From Achromobacter ruhlandii (GTDB lineage: Bacteria > Pseudomonadota > Gammaproteobacteria > Burkholderiales > Burkholderiaceae_B): DNA of 64,000 nucleotides. The position numbers were made by a program, and so were the translations under genes. Position 1 is the stretch's first letter; every line of letters begins with the position of its first letter. Positions 34,608 through 43,677 of this stretch are shown here, one piece after another. The notes under the pieces are model-generated. The model saw only the letters and a program-made list of their open reading frames with translations. It had not been told where the DNA came from and ran no database searches. Where the stretch lies: positions 124,001 to 188,000 of the forward strand of contig NZ_CADIJL010000009.1 of the NCBI RefSeq assembly GCF_902859695.1, given 5' to 3'.

Positions 34608-35806
34608 CCGCCACCTGGCTGAGCCCCCCGGGCGTGGTCTGCGCGCTCGGCGCCGGCATCGATGCCGTGGCCCATGCCGCCTTTGCTGGCGACACCGCGG
34701 GCATGCGCCCGCTGGCCGGCTGGGTGGCGGACCGCGCGCTCACGCTCGGCGCCGTCACCGCGCCGCTGCCGGCCATCCCCGAGACCTTCGCCGCGCATCA
34801 TCACAGCCGCAATAACCAGCTGCTGCTGGCCGCCGCCGCCCAGATCGAGCCCCAGCTGCGCGGTGCCATCGCCCGCCACGGCGCCCACCGCGTGGCGGTG
34901 GTGCTAGGCACCAGCACCTCGGGCGTGAACGACAACGCGCCGGCGTTCCGCGCCCTGGCCGCCAGCGGCGCCTGGCCCGCCGACTACGACTACCGCCGCC
35001 AGGCGCTGTCGTCGCCGGCCGGGTTCCTGGCCGAGTGGCTGGGCGCCGCCGGCCCGGCCTACACCCTGTCCACCGCCTGCACCTCCAGCGCCCGCGCGCT
35101 GCTGTCCGCGCGCCGCCTGTTGGCGCTGGGACTGTGCGACGCGGTGGTCTGCGGCGGCGCCGATACGCTGTGCCGACTGACCATCAACGGCTTCGCCACC
35201 CTGGAAGCGGTGGACGAGGCCCTGTGCCTGCCGTTCTCGGCCAACCGCCGCGGCATCAACATCGGCGAGGCCGGCGTGCTGTTCCTGATGCAGCGCGAAC
35301 CCGCCAACGCGGCCGGCGTGGCCCTGCTGGGCGGCGGCGCCAGTTCCGACGCCTGGCACATGTCGGCCCCCGAGCCGAGCGGCGCCGGCGCCCTGCAGGC
35401 CATGCGCGCCGCCTTGGAGGGCGCCGGGCTCGAACCCGCCGACATCGGCTGGATCAACCTGCACGGCACCGGCACTACGCACAACGACGCCATGGAAAGC
35501 CTGGCCGTGCACACCCTGTTCCCGCAGGGCGTGCCGTGCGCGTCGACCAAGCCGCTGACCGGCCACGCGCTGGGCGCGGCCGGCGCGCTGGAAGCGGCGC
35601 TCGCCTGGATCACCCTGGCGCCCGCCAACGCCGACGGCCGGCTGTTGCCGCACGTCTGGGACGGCCAGCCCGATCCGGCCTTGCCGGCGCTGGACTTCAG
35701 TACCCCGGCGCACCGCTACGCCGCGGGCCGCCGCCGCATCGCCATGAGCAATTCCTTTGCCTTCGGCGGCAACAACGCCAGCCTGATCCTGGGGGGTGCC
35801 GCATGA
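34604..35806 (+). CDS. apeO: Beta-ketoacyl-ACP synthase I of aryl polyene synthesis
   Basis: 400 residues. Complete Cys-His-His triad: STACTSSARA near residue 160, LHGTGTTHND near 285, and STKPLTGHALGAAGA near 320. Condenses malonyl units; by order it is ApeO, the partner of the chain length factor ApeC encoded 11 kb upstream in the same cluster. Overlaps the dehydratase gene as ATGA. Confidence 0.92.
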   Translation: MTATWLSPPGVVCALGAGIDAVAHAAFAGDTAGMRPLAGWVADRALTLGAVTAPLPAIPETFAAHHHSRNNQLLLAAAAQIEPQLRGAIARHGAHRVAVVLGTSTSGVNDNAPAFRALAASGAWPADYDYRRQALSSPAGFLAEWLGAAGPAYTLSTACTSSARALLSARRLLALGLCDAVVCGGADTLCRLTINGFATLEAVDEALCLPFSANRRGINIGEAGVLFLMQREPANAAGVALLGGGASSDAWHMSAPEPSGAGALQAMRAALEGAGLEPADIGWINLHGTGTTHNDAMESLAVHTLFPQGVPCASTKPLTGHALGAAGALEAALAWITLAPANADGRLLPHVWDGQPDPALPALDFSTPAHRYAAGRRRIAMSNSFAFGGNNASLILGGAA

Positions 35807-36258
35807 GCCCATGGCCCATCGCCAGCCTGCTGCCGCACGCCGGCGACATGATTCTGATCGACGAGGTGCTGGCGCACGACGCTGACAGCCTGACGGCGCG
35901 CGCCGTGGTGCGCCCCGGCCCCTACTCCCTGCCCGACGGCACGCTGCCGCCCTGGCTCGGCCTGGAACTGATGGCCCAGGCCGTCGGCGCCTGGGCCGGC
36001 TGCCAGGCGCGCCTGGCCGGCGCCGAGGTCAAGCTCGGCTTCCTGCTGGGCACGCGCCGCTACGACTGCCAGGTCGACGCGCTGCCGGCCGGCGCCGTCC
36101 TCTCCGTCCACGTGCAACGCGGGTTCATCGACGACAGCGGCATGAGCGTATTCGAATGCGAACTGCGCGACGGCGAACGCCAACTGGCGAGCGCCCGGCT
36201 CAACGTCTATCAACCCAAGGACCCCAACGTTTTCATCCAGGAAGATTCGCCCCAATGA
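35803..36258 (+). CDS. apeP: 3-hydroxyacyl-ACP dehydratase of aryl polyene synthesis
   Basis: 151 residues, FabZ-like hotdog. Catalytic His in LLPHAGDMILIDEV (residue ~11) and the acidic residue in WLGLELMAQAVG (residue ~52). Removes water to form the conjugated double bonds together with the dehydratase domain fused to the ligase. Stands for ApeP. Overlap with the KR gene as ATGA. Confidence 0.9.
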   Translation: MSPWPIASLLPHAGDMILIDEVLAHDADSLTARAVVRPGPYSLPDGTLPPWLGLELMAQAVGAWAGCQARLAGAEVKLGFLLGTRRYDCQVDALPAGAVLSVHVQRGFIDDSGMSVFECELRDGERQLASARLNVYQPKDPNVFIQEDSPQ

Positions 36259-36986
36259 GCGCCGCTCCCATTCTCGTCACCGGCTCCAGCCGCGGCATCG
36301 GCCGCGCCATCGCGCTGGCCCTGGCCGACGCCGGCCATGACCTGGTGCTGCACTGCCGCCAGCAGCGCGCCCAGGCAGAAACCGTGCAGGCCGAAGTCGC
36401 CGCCCGCGGCCGCCAGGCGCGCGTGCTGCAATTCGACGTGGCCGACCGCGCGCAATGCGCCGCCGTGCTGCAGGCCGACGTCGAGGCGCACGGCGCCTAT
36501 TACGGCGTCGTGCTCAACGCCGGCCTGACCCGCGACGGCGCCTTTCCCGCCCTGACCGGCGACGACTGGGACCAGGTGCTGCGCACCAACCTGGACGGCT
36601 TCTACAACGTGCTCAGCCCGCTGGCGATGCCCATGATCCGGCGCCGCGCGCCCGGCCGGGTGGTCTGCATGGCCTCGGTCTCGGGGCTGGTCGGCAATCG
36701 CGGCCAGGTCAACTACAGCGCCTCCAAGGCCGGCCTGATCGGCGCCGCCAAGGCCCTGGCGGTGGAGCTGGCCAAGCGCCAGATCACCGTCAACTGCGTG
36801 GCACCCGGCCTGATCGACACCGACATGATCGACGAGCACGTGCCGGTCGAGGAAATCCTCAAGGCCATCCCGGCCCAGCGCATGGGCCGGCCCGAGGAAG
36901 TGGCGGCCACGGTCGCCTTCCTGATGTCGCCCGGCGCCGCCTACATCACGCGCCAGGTCATCGCGGTCAACGGAGGGCTGTGCTGA
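36255..36986 (+). CDS. apeQ: 3-oxoacyl-ACP reductase of aryl polyene synthesis
   Basis: 243 residues, FabG-like SDR. NADPH motif VTGSSRGIGRAIA (residues 8-20), LNAGLTRDGAF, catalytic Ser in CMASVSGLVGN and Tyr/Lys in NYSASKAG near residue 155, PGLIDTDM after. Reduces the beta-keto group of ACP-bound chains. ApeQ by order. Overlaps the next start by one base (TGATG). Confidence 0.93.
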   Translation: MSAAPILVTGSSRGIGRAIALALADAGHDLVLHCRQQRAQAETVQAEVAARGRQARVLQFDVADRAQCAAVLQADVEAHGAYYGVVLNAGLTRDGAFPALTGDDWDQVLRTNLDGFYNVLSPLAMPMIRRRAPGRVVCMASVSGLVGNRGQVNYSASKAGLIGAAKALAVELAKRQITVNCVAPGLIDTDMIDEHVPVEEILKAIPAQRMGRPEEVAATVAFLMSPGAAYITRQVIAVNGGLC

Positions 36987-38209
36987 TGCAACGCGTCGTC
37001 ATTACCGGCATGGCCGGCATCAGCGCGCTCGGTTCCGACTGGGCCACCATCGGCCAGGCCTTCGCCGACGGCCGCAGCGCCATCCGCGTCATGCCCGACT
37101 GGGCGCGCTACCAGGAGCTGAACACGCGCCTGGCCGGCCCGATCGAGGATTTCCGCGCGCCCGCGCACTGGACCCGCAAGCAGTTGCGCAGCATGGGCCG
37201 CGTCTCGCAACTGAGCGTGCGCGCCGCCGAACTGGCGCTGGATGACGCCGGCCTGCTGGGCGACCCGAGCATCCGCGATGGCCGCATGGGCGTGGCCTGC
37301 GGTTCGTCGGTGGGCAGCACCGCCGAGATCCGCGCCTTCGGCAACATGCTGCTCAACGGCGTCACCGACGACCTCAACGCCAATTCATACGTGCGCATGA
37401 TGCCGCACACCACCGCGGCCAACGTCGGCATCTTCTTCGAACTGAAGGGCCGCATCATCCCCACCTCCAGCGCCTGCACTTCGGGCAGCCAGGGCATCGG
37501 CTACGCCTACGAGGCCATCCGCTACGGCCGCCAGGCCCTGATGCTGGCCGGCGGCGCCGAGGAACTGTGCCCGAGCGAAGCGCTGGTGTTCGACGCCCTG
37601 TATGCCACCAGCCAGAAGAACGACACGCCGGAACTGACGCCGCGCCCCTACGACCGCGACCGCGACGGCCTGGTCATCGGCGAAGGCGGCGGCATGCTGG
37701 TGCTGGAATCGCTGGAACACGCGCAGGCGCGCGGCGCCCGCATCCATGCGGAGATCGTCGGCTTCGGCAGCAATTCGGACGGCACCCACATCACCCGCCC
37801 CGAGGCCGCCACCATGCGCATCGCCATGGAAATGGCGCTGGCCGACGCCGGCCTGCCGCCCGAGGCCATCGGCTACGTCAACGGCCACGGCACCGCCACG
37901 GAACAAGGCGACATCGCCGAGACCCAGGCCACCCACAGCCTGTTCGGCGCCCGCATGCCGATCAGCTCGCAAAAGAGCTACCTGGGCCACACCCTGGGCG
38001 CCTGCGGCGTGCTGGAGTCCTGGTTCAGCATCGAGATGCTGCGCGGCGACTGGTATGCCCCCACGCTCAACCTGCGGAACGTCGATCCGCGCTGCGGCGA
38101 CCTGGACTACCTGCGCGAAGGCCGCCGCATGAGCCACGAATACGTCATGAACAACAACTTCGCCTTCGGCGGCATCAACACCTCGCTGGTGTTCCGCCGC
38201 TGGCCGTGA
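36986..38209 (+). CDS. apeR: Beta-ketoacyl-ACP synthase II of aryl polyene synthesis
   Basis: 407 residues. Active Cys in SSACTSGSQGIG near residue 160, His in GHGTATEQGD near 300 and KSYLGHTLGACG near 333. Homodimeric type KS (ApeR), likely for starter extension. Last biosynthetic gene of the cluster. Ends 34 bases before the start of a secreted protein commonly adjacent to these clusters. Confidence 0.93.
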   Translation: MQRVVITGMAGISALGSDWATIGQAFADGRSAIRVMPDWARYQELNTRLAGPIEDFRAPAHWTRKQLRSMGRVSQLSVRAAELALDDAGLLGDPSIRDGRMGVACGSSVGSTAEIRAFGNMLLNGVTDDLNANSYVRMMPHTTAANVGIFFELKGRIIPTSSACTSGSQGIGYAYEAIRYGRQALMLAGGAEELCPSEALVFDALYATSQKNDTPELTPRPYDRDRDGLVIGEGGGMLVLESLEHAQARGARIHAEIVGFGSNSDGTHITRPEAATMRIAMEMALADAGLPPEAIGYVNGHGTATEQGDIAETQATHSLFGARMPISSQKSYLGHTLGACGVLESWFSIEMLRGDWYAPTLNLRNVDPRCGDLDYLREGRRMSHEYVMNNNFAFGGINTSLVFRRWP

Positions 38210-38243
38210 AGTCATTATCAACCCCTCACCTGGAACGCATCCC

Positions 38244-38684
38244 ATGAACGTCTCCCATAAGCTGTTTGGCGCCCTGGCCTTGTCGATCGCCTGCTCGGCC
38301 CCGGCGCTGGCCGCGGACCGCACCGTCTTCCTGCCGCTGCAGCCGGCCATCGAGGCCGCCCAGGCCGCCGGCAAGATCGACGGCAGCGTCAAGTTCTACC
38401 TGGCGGGCACCGGCCCCAAGGGCAAGGTGCTGGAGGCCGGCGTGGTCACCAACCGCAAGACCAACGCCTTCGCCAAGAAAGACGCCGAGGCCTGCCTGTG
38501 GGTGGCGCAATCGGCCGTGATCGCCCTGCACGAGGCCGCCAAGAAGGCCGGCGCCAACGCCGTCACCAACATCGTCAGCTACTACCGCAAGAACGAATAC
38601 AGCAGCAAGACCGACTACGAATGCCATGCCGGCGCCATGGTGGCCGGCGTCGCCCTGCGCGGCGACCTGGCCCAGGTCAAGTAA
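38244..38684 (+). CDS. Small secreted protein associated with aryl polyene clusters
   Basis: 146 residues with a 22-23-residue signal peptide (LSIACSAPALAA before DRTVFLPLQP). Mature protein is basic, with segments SVKFYLAG, GVVTNRKTNAFAKKDAEACLWVAQSAVIALHEAAKK and TNIVSYYRKNEYSSKTDYECH. Homologues are often misannotated as excinuclease ATPase subunit because of weak similarity; no ATPase motif is present. Two Cys in the mature part (AC and EC) could form a disulfide. A periplasmic accessory for pigment transport is possible; function unknown. Confidence 0.82.
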   Translation: MNVSHKLFGALALSIACSAPALAADRTVFLPLQPAIEAAQAAGKIDGSVKFYLAGTGPKGKVLEAGVVTNRKTNAFAKKDAEACLWVAQSAVIALHEAAKKAGANAVTNIVSYYRKNEYSSKTDYECHAGAMVAGVALRGDLAQVK

Positions 38685-38746
38685 GGCGGCCACCGGGTTG
38701 GTCCACGACGGGCCGGCAGCCGCTGGCAGTCTCCAGGGGGCAGCCT

Positions 38747-38816
38747 CTGGCTGGCCGTCCCTGGTTGGCCGTCCCTGGTTGGCCGTCCCCGGATGGCCAT
38801 CCCCGGTTGGCCGTCC
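38747..38816. repeat. Five tandem 14-bp repeats (minisatellite)
   Basis: Five back-to-back 14-bp units: CTGGCTGGCCGTCC, CTGGTTGGCCGTCC twice, CCGGATGGCCATCC, CCGGTTGGCCGTCC. They fill most of the gap between the secreted protein and the yqeY-like gene, ending 45 bases before its start. The unit is not a multiple of three and no gene overlaps it, so it is intergenic. Copy number may vary between strains. Confidence 0.9.
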
Positions 38817-38861
38817 CACGGTTACACTGCCCCTTCGATGCAACACCACAAAGGTTCAACC

Positions 38862-39323
38862 ATGAGCACCGCTACGCTCAAGACCCGCCTCTCCGACGCC
38901 GTCAAGGACGCCATGCGCGCCAAGGCCGCCGAGCGTCTCGCCACCCTGCGCTTCCTGCTGGCCGCGGTGAAGCAGAAGGAAGTGGACGAACGCCGCGACC
39001 TGACCGACGCCGAAATCACCGCCATCATCGAAAAGCAGGTCAAGCAACGCCGCGAATCCATCGCCGCGTTCGAACAGGCCGGGCGCACCGAGACCGCCGA
39101 GCAGGAAAAGGCCGAACTGGTCGTGCTGCAGGAATTCCTGCCGCAAGCAGCCACGCCCGAGGAAGTGGCCGCCGCCATCGACGCCGCGCTGGCAGAAGTC
39201 GCCGCCCAGGGCGTCACCGGCGCCCCCGCCATGGGCAAGGTCATGGCCCTGCTCAAGCAGTCGCTGGCCGGCCGCGCCGACATGACCGCGCTGTCGCAGC
39301 AGGTCAAGGCCCGGCTCGCCTGA
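38862..39323 (+). CDS. GatB/YqeY domain-containing protein
   Basis: 153 residues, nearly all alpha-helical, the normal length for YqeY-like proteins. Characteristic segments TLRFLLAAVKQKEVDERRDLTDAEI (residues 28-52) and MGKVMALLKQSLAGRAD near 125. Homologous to the tRNA-binding tail of the GatB amidotransferase subunit; cellular role uncertain. Site AAGG at 38851-38854 supports the ATG at 38862. Directly downstream of the 14-bp repeat. Confidence 0.92.
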   Translation: MSTATLKTRLSDAVKDAMRAKAAERLATLRFLLAAVKQKEVDERRDLTDAEITAIIEKQVKQRRESIAAFEQAGRTETAEQEKAELVVLQEFLPQAATPEEVAAAIDAALAEVAAQGVTGAPAMGKVMALLKQSLAGRADMTALSQQVKARLA

Positions 39324-39332
39324 AGCCGCATC

Positions 39333-39355
39333 GTCCGGCGCGCAACGCGCCGGAC
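39333..39355. terminator. Perfect hairpin after the yqeY-like gene
   Basis: GTCCGGCGCG-CAA-CGCGCCGGAC: a 10-bp perfect GC-rich stem with a 3-base loop, starting 10 bases after the stop codon, between convergent yqeY-like and dinB genes. No T-run follows, so it is a terminator candidate that lacks the classical tail. Confidence 0.5.
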
Positions 39356-39409
39356 AGCGACTCGCCCCTCGCGCCGCACGATAGCCGCCGGGACGCTATG
39401 CCCCGGGAT

Positions 39410-40492
39410 TCAGAACGCCCCGCCAAACAGATCCGGCTGGCGCGACTGCTCCTGCGGATCGGCAAAGTTACTCATGCCCACGCCCGCCAGCCGGTACAGC
39501 GTCTGCGCCGGCAGGTCGACCCGCTCGCACAGCAGCCGGGCCACCGTCGCCAGCTCGGCCGCCGAGGCCGGCGGATGCGGGCTGGTCTGGCTGCGCGTCA
39601 GGATGCGGAAGCGGTCGGTCTTGAGCTTGAGCACCACCGTGCGCCCCAGCGCGCCCTTTTTCAGCGCCTGGTCCCAGACCTTGTCGGCCATGCGATCGAT
39701 GGCCTCGCCGATGGCCTCCAGCCGCACGTCCTCCGAAAAAGTGGTTTCCGCCGACACCTGCTGCAAGGGCTGGTCGGTCTGCACCTCGCGCTCGTCGATG
39801 CCGCGCGCCAGCTCATACAGGCGGCGGCCGTAGCGGCCGAAGTAGTGCTCCAGTTCCTGCACGCCATGGGTGGCCAGGTCGCCCACGGTCTGGATGCCCA
39901 GCTGTTCCAGGCGCGCCTGCGTGACCTTGCCCACGCCCGGCACCTTGCGCACCGGCAGCGGCTGCAGGAATTCCAGCACCCTGGACGGACGGATCACGAA
40001 CTGGCCGTCCGGCTTGTTCCAGTCGGACGCGATCTTGGCCAGAAACTTGTTGGGCGCCACCCCGGCGGACGCGGTCAGGCCGGTCTCGGTGCGGATCTGC
40101 TGGCGAATCACCTGCGCCACTTCGGTGGCCGACGGCAATGCCAGTTTGTTGACGGTGACGTCCAGGTAGGCCTCATCCAGCGACAGCGGCTCGATCAGGT
40201 CGGTGTGGCGGGCGAAGATCTGGCGGATCTGGCGCGAGACCTCGCGGTAGCGGTTGAAGTCGGGCGGCACGTAGACCGCCTGCGGACAGAGCCGCTGCGC
40301 GCGCACCGCCGACATGGCCGAATGCACGCCGAAGCGGCGCGCCTCGTACGACGCCGCGCACACCACCGAGCGCGGCCCGGTCCACGCCACCACCACCGGC
40401 TGGCCGCGCAGTTCGGGGTTGTCGCGCTGTTCCACGGATGCATAGAAGGCATCCATGTCGATATGTACGATCTTGCGGCTGGCGTCGCTCAT
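39410..40492 (-). CDS. dinB: DNA polymerase IV (Y-family)
   Basis: 360 residues, normal length. N-terminus KIVHIDMDAFYASVEQRDNPELRG carries the first metal-binding Asp; SLDEAYLDVT near residue 104 carries the catalytic DE pair; HhH region LPVRKVPGVGKVTQARLEQLGI near 175; little-finger domain follows. Error-prone translesion polymerase. The extreme C-terminus ends DLFGGAF, with no obvious canonical beta-clamp pentapeptide other than QPDLFG, which does fit QxxLF. Confidence 0.95.
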   Translation of the reverse strand: MSDASRKIVHIDMDAFYASVEQRDNPELRGQPVVVAWTGPRSVVCAASYEARRFGVHSAMSAVRAQRLCPQAVYVPPDFNRYREVSRQIRQIFARHTDLIEPLSLDEAYLDVTVNKLALPSATEVAQVIRQQIRTETGLTASAGVAPNKFLAKIASDWNKPDGQFVIRPSRVLEFLQPLPVRKVPGVGKVTQARLEQLGIQTVGDLATHGVQELEHYFGRYGRRLYELARGIDEREVQTDQPLQQVSAETTFSEDVRLEAIGEAIDRMADKVWDQALKKGALGRTVVLKLKTDRFRILTRSQTSPHPPASAAELATVARLLCERVDLPAQTLYRLAGVGMSNFADPQEQSRQPDLFGGAF

Positions 40493-40663
40493 GGCGGTGG
40501 CAAAACGGGGCCCGCCTGACGCGGCAAGGCGCGCAAGCGGACGCGAAAAGTACGGTCACCGGAAAAAACGCCTCGTCTAGCGGAGCAGGACGGGCGCGCG
40601 GCGTAAAAGTGGATATTATGACCGGCAAATTCCGTCTTCCCCTTTCCCCGCTTACCCTCTTCC

Positions 40664-41089
40664 ATGACAGCAACCGCAACCCCCGCTCCGGGCGAGTATT
40701 TCGGCCTGGCGATTCCCTTCATGAGTTTCCTGGGCCTGGTGCCCGAACAGATCGGGCCAGCCTATGCCCGCACCTCGCTGCCCTGGCGCCAGGACCTGAC
40801 CAACAGCCGCGGCGACGTGCACGGCGGCACCCTGATGAGCGTGCTGGACTTCACCCTGAGCGCCGCGGCGCGCGGGTCGGCCGAGGCCACCGAAGGCATG
40901 GCCACCATCGACATGAACACCACCTTCCTGTCGCCCGCCACCGGCAACCTGGTGATCGAGGCGCGCTGCCTGCGCCGCGGCACGTCAATCGCCTTCTGTG
41001 AAGGCGACATCCGCCGCGCCGACGGCGAACTGGTGGCCCGTGCAACCGCCACTTTCAAAATCATCCGCCGCCGCCCAGGCGGCGACTGA
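40664..41089 (+). CDS. PaaI-type hotdog thioesterase
   Basis: 141 residues. [23 protein letters not shown] (residues ~46-68) is the PaaI/YdiI active-site helix motif (HGG), with [12 protein letters not shown] following. Hydrolyses acyl-CoA thioesters; substrate unknown. Divergent from dinB by ~170 bases. Confidence 0.9.
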   Translation: MTATATPAPGEYFGLAIPFMSFLGLVPEQIGPAYARTSLPWRQDLTNSRGDVHGGTLMSVLDFTLSAAARGSAEATEGMATIDMNTTFLSPATGNLVIEARCLRRGTSIAFCEGDIRRADGELVARATATFKIIRRRPGGD

Positions 41090-41104
41090 AAGGCGCCGCG
41101 ACGG

Positions 41105-41121
41105 GCCGGCGTTCCGCCGGC
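41105..41121. terminator. Hairpin between convergent thioesterase and lipoprotein genes
   Basis: GCCGGCG-TTC-CGCCGGC, a perfect 7-bp stem with 3-base loop, 15 bases after the thioesterase stop and 28 bases beyond the lipoprotein stop. No T-run. Could serve both convergent genes. Confidence 0.4.
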
Positions 41122-41148
41122 ACAATCCCCCGCGGCCGGATTGCCGCG

Positions 41149-41604
41149 TTACTTCTGCAGATCCCGCGACGGCTTGACCGGCGGCCGGGGATCCAGCGGC
41201 ATGTAGCTGGCGCATGAACTCATGCCGTAGACGATCGCATCCTGCATGGCGCGCAGCGCCGCCGCGTCCCAGGTGCCCTTGCCCCACATCACGATGCGGG
41301 TGTCGGTGGTCTTGGGGCCGGCCGCCTTCAGGTCGACGCGGGTCATTTCGTTGTCGCTGTACGGCGCCAGCACCCGCACCACGGCGGTCTGGGCGCTTTC
41401 GTCCAGGTTCGACACCACGCGGTAGGCGTTGTCGGTGCTGCGCAGGCAGGCGTTGGCCTGGCGCAGCGTGGTGGCATAGGCATCCTTGAAAGCCACGGGC
41501 GCCTTGAATTCGCTGTGCGGCGACGCGCTGTCCTGCGAAATGCCCAGCGAGCAGCCCGCCAGGCCCAAGGCCAGCGCCGATGCCGCGACCAGATTCCGAA
41601 CCAT
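41149..41604 (-). CDS. Putative lipoprotein of unknown function
   Basis: 151 residues from the ATG at 41604. Lipobox LAGC with Cys near residue 18 in MVRNLVAASALALGLAGCSLG; Ser at +2 suggests outer-membrane sorting. The mature part has Cys pairs (ANACLRS and SSCASY) and a short segment TAVVRVLAPYSDNEMTRVDLKAAGP. Family not recognised. Divergent from the S9 peptidase gene. Confidence 0.82.
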   Translation of the reverse strand: MVRNLVAASALALGLAGCSLGISQDSASPHSEFKAPVAFKDAYATTLRQANACLRSTDNAYRVVSNLDESAQTAVVRVLAPYSDNEMTRVDLKAAGPKTTDTRIVMWGKGTWDAAALRAMQDAIVYGMSSCASYMPLDPRPPVKPSRDLQK

Positions 41605-41767
41605 GTGTTTCTCCAGATTGATAGCCGCGATTATCCCGCAAACCGGCCACCGGCATAAGTGGCCGGGACGGTTCGACACCCCGCCCGAGGCTATGGCATT
41701 ATCGATCAGGAGTCCGGCGGCGCCCGCGGCCGGGTGGAATCGTCGGAGGTATGCCTTGCTCTCATTC

Positions 41768-43675
41768 ATGAAACACACCATCCTGGCCGCCGGTATCGTC
41801 GGCGCCTCCCTGGGCGCCAGCGCCGCCGCGCAGCCGCCCCGGGCCTACCCCCTGAAAGACTTTTTCCGCAATCCGGAACGCGGCTTCTTCCGCCTGGCCG
41901 ACGACGGCAAAACCCTGGGTTTCATGCAGCCCACCAGCGTCGACGGCAAGCCGCCGCGCATGAACATCTACGTCCAGGCCCTGGACGGCAGCAAGCCGGT
42001 GGGCGAACCGCGCAAGCTGACCAGCGAGTCGGCCCGCGACATCAGCAATTTCTTCTGGAAGGGCCCCGACGTGGTGCTGTACCAGAAGGACTTCGGCGGC
42101 GACGAGAACTTCCACGTCCTGGCGGTGGACGCCAAGACCGGCAAGGTCACCGACCTGACCCCCTACGACGGCGTGCGCGCCAGCATCGAGGACGACCTCG
42201 AAGACGACCCCGACCACATCCTCATCAGCCACAACCAGCGCGATCCGCAGGTGTTCGACGTCTACCGCGTCAACGTGCACACCGGCGCCGGCGTGCTGGT
42301 GGCGCAGAACCCCGGCAACATCGTCGGCTGGCAGACCGACCACGCCGGCAAGGTGCGCGCGGCCGTCACCAGCGACGGCCTGAACACCACCCTGCTCTAC
42401 CGCGACAACGAGGCCTCGGAGTTCCGTCCGCTGTTCACCACCGACTATCGCACCAGCGTCAGCCCGGCCTTCTTCACCTTCGACGACAAGAAGTTCTACG
42501 CCCTGTCCAACCGCGGCCGCGACAAGCTCGCGCTGGTGGTGATCGACCCGGCCAGCCCCGACAAGGAAGACGAGATCTTCACCCCGGACACGGTCGACCT
42601 GGACGCGGCCGGTTTCTCGCGCAAGCGCCGCGTGCTGACGGTCGCCTCCTACCAGACCGACAAGCCGCAATACAAGTTCTTCGACGCCGAGACCGAAACC
42701 CTGTTCAAGAAGCTGTCAGCCCAGCTCGAGGGCTACCAGTTCGCGATCCAGGGCGGCAACCGCGACGAGGACAAGTTCATCGTCGCCGCCTACAACGACC
42801 GCACGCCCGGTTCGCGCTACATCTACGACGCCCGCGCCGACACCCTCAGCAAGCTGGCCGACATCAACCCGGCCATCCCCGAGGCCGACATGTCTCGCGT
42901 GCAGCCCATCAGCTACCAAAGCCGCGACGGTCTCACCATCCATGGCTACCTGACGCTGCCGGCCGGGCGCGACCCCAAGAACCTGGCGTGCATCGTCAAC
43001 CCGCACGGCGGCCCGTGGGCGCGCGACGGCTGGGGCTACAACCCCGAAGTGCAGTTCCTGGCCAACCGCGGCTTCTGCGTGCTGCAGATGAACTTCCGCG
43101 GCTCCACCGGCTACGGCCGCGCCTTCTGGGAAGCCAGCTTCGGCGAATGGGGCCTGAAGATGCAGGACGACATCACCGATGGCGTCCAATGGCTGGTCAA
43201 GCAAGGCATCGCCGATCCCAAGCGCATCGGCATCTACGGCGCCAGCTACGGCGGCTACGCCACGCTGGCCGGCGTGACCTTCACGCCCGACCTGTACGCC
43301 GCCGCCGTCGACTACGTCGGCGTGTCCAACCTGTTCACGTTCATGAAGTCGATTCCGCCCTACTGGAAGCCGATGCTGGACAAGATGCAGGACATGGTCG
43401 GCGACCCGGTGCGCGACAAGGACCGCCTGGCCGCCACCTCGCCGGCGCTGCACGCCGACCGCATCAAGACGCCGCTGTTCATCGCCCAGGGCGCCAAGGA
43501 CCCGCGCGTGAACAAGGACGAGAGCGACCAGATGGTCAAGGCGCTCAAGGCGCGCGGCGTCGAAGTGGAATACATGGTCAAGGACAACGAAGGCCACGGC
43601 TTCCACAACGACGAAAACAAATTCGAGTTCTACGCGGCCATGGAGAAGTTCTTCGTCGAACACCTCAAGCCGTAG
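41768..43675 (+). CDS. S9-family prolyl oligopeptidase-like serine peptidase
   Basis: 635 residues with a predicted signal peptide ([22 protein letters not shown]), so probably periplasmic. N-terminal beta-propeller (~40-380) and C-terminal alpha/beta hydrolase with nucleophile [13 protein letters not shown] near residue 498, acid in [14 protein letters not shown] near 577, and His in [10 protein letters not shown] near 611. Matches the dipeptidyl/acylaminoacyl peptidase group. The ATG at 41768 gives the signal peptide directly. Confidence 0.93.
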   Translation: MKHTILAAGIVGASLGASAAAQPPRAYPLKDFFRNPERGFFRLADDGKTLGFMQPTSVDGKPPRMNIYVQALDGSKPVGEPRKLTSESARDISNFFWKGPDVVLYQKDFGGDENFHVLAVDAKTGKVTDLTPYDGVRASIEDDLEDDPDHILISHNQRDPQVFDVYRVNVHTGAGVLVAQNPGNIVGWQTDHAGKVRAAVTSDGLNTTLLYRDNEASEFRPLFTTDYRTSVSPAFFTFDDKKFYALSNRGRDKLALVVIDPASPDKEDEIFTPDTVDLDAAGFSRKRRVLTVASYQTDKPQYKFFDAETETLFKKLSAQLEGYQFAIQGGNRDEDKFIVAAYNDRTPGSRYIYDARADTLSKLADINPAIPEADMSRVQPISYQSRDGLTIHGYLTLPAGRDPKNLACIVNPHGGPWARDGWGYNPEVQFLANRGFCVLQMNFRGSTGYGRAFWEASFGEWGLKMQDDITDGVQWLVKQGIADPKRIGIYGASYGGYATLAGVTFTPDLYAAAVDYVGVSNLFTFMKSIPPYWKPMLDKMQDMVGDPVRDKDRLAATSPALHADRIKTPLFIAQGAKDPRVNKDESDQMVKALKARGVEVEYMVKDNEGHGFHNDENKFEFYAAMEKFFVEHLKP

Positions 43676-43677
43676 GC

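Noticed and set aside
38823..38828. TACACT as a -10 box for the yqeY-like gene
   Set aside because: No -35-like hexamer at 16-18 bases upstream; the repeat array occupies that position.
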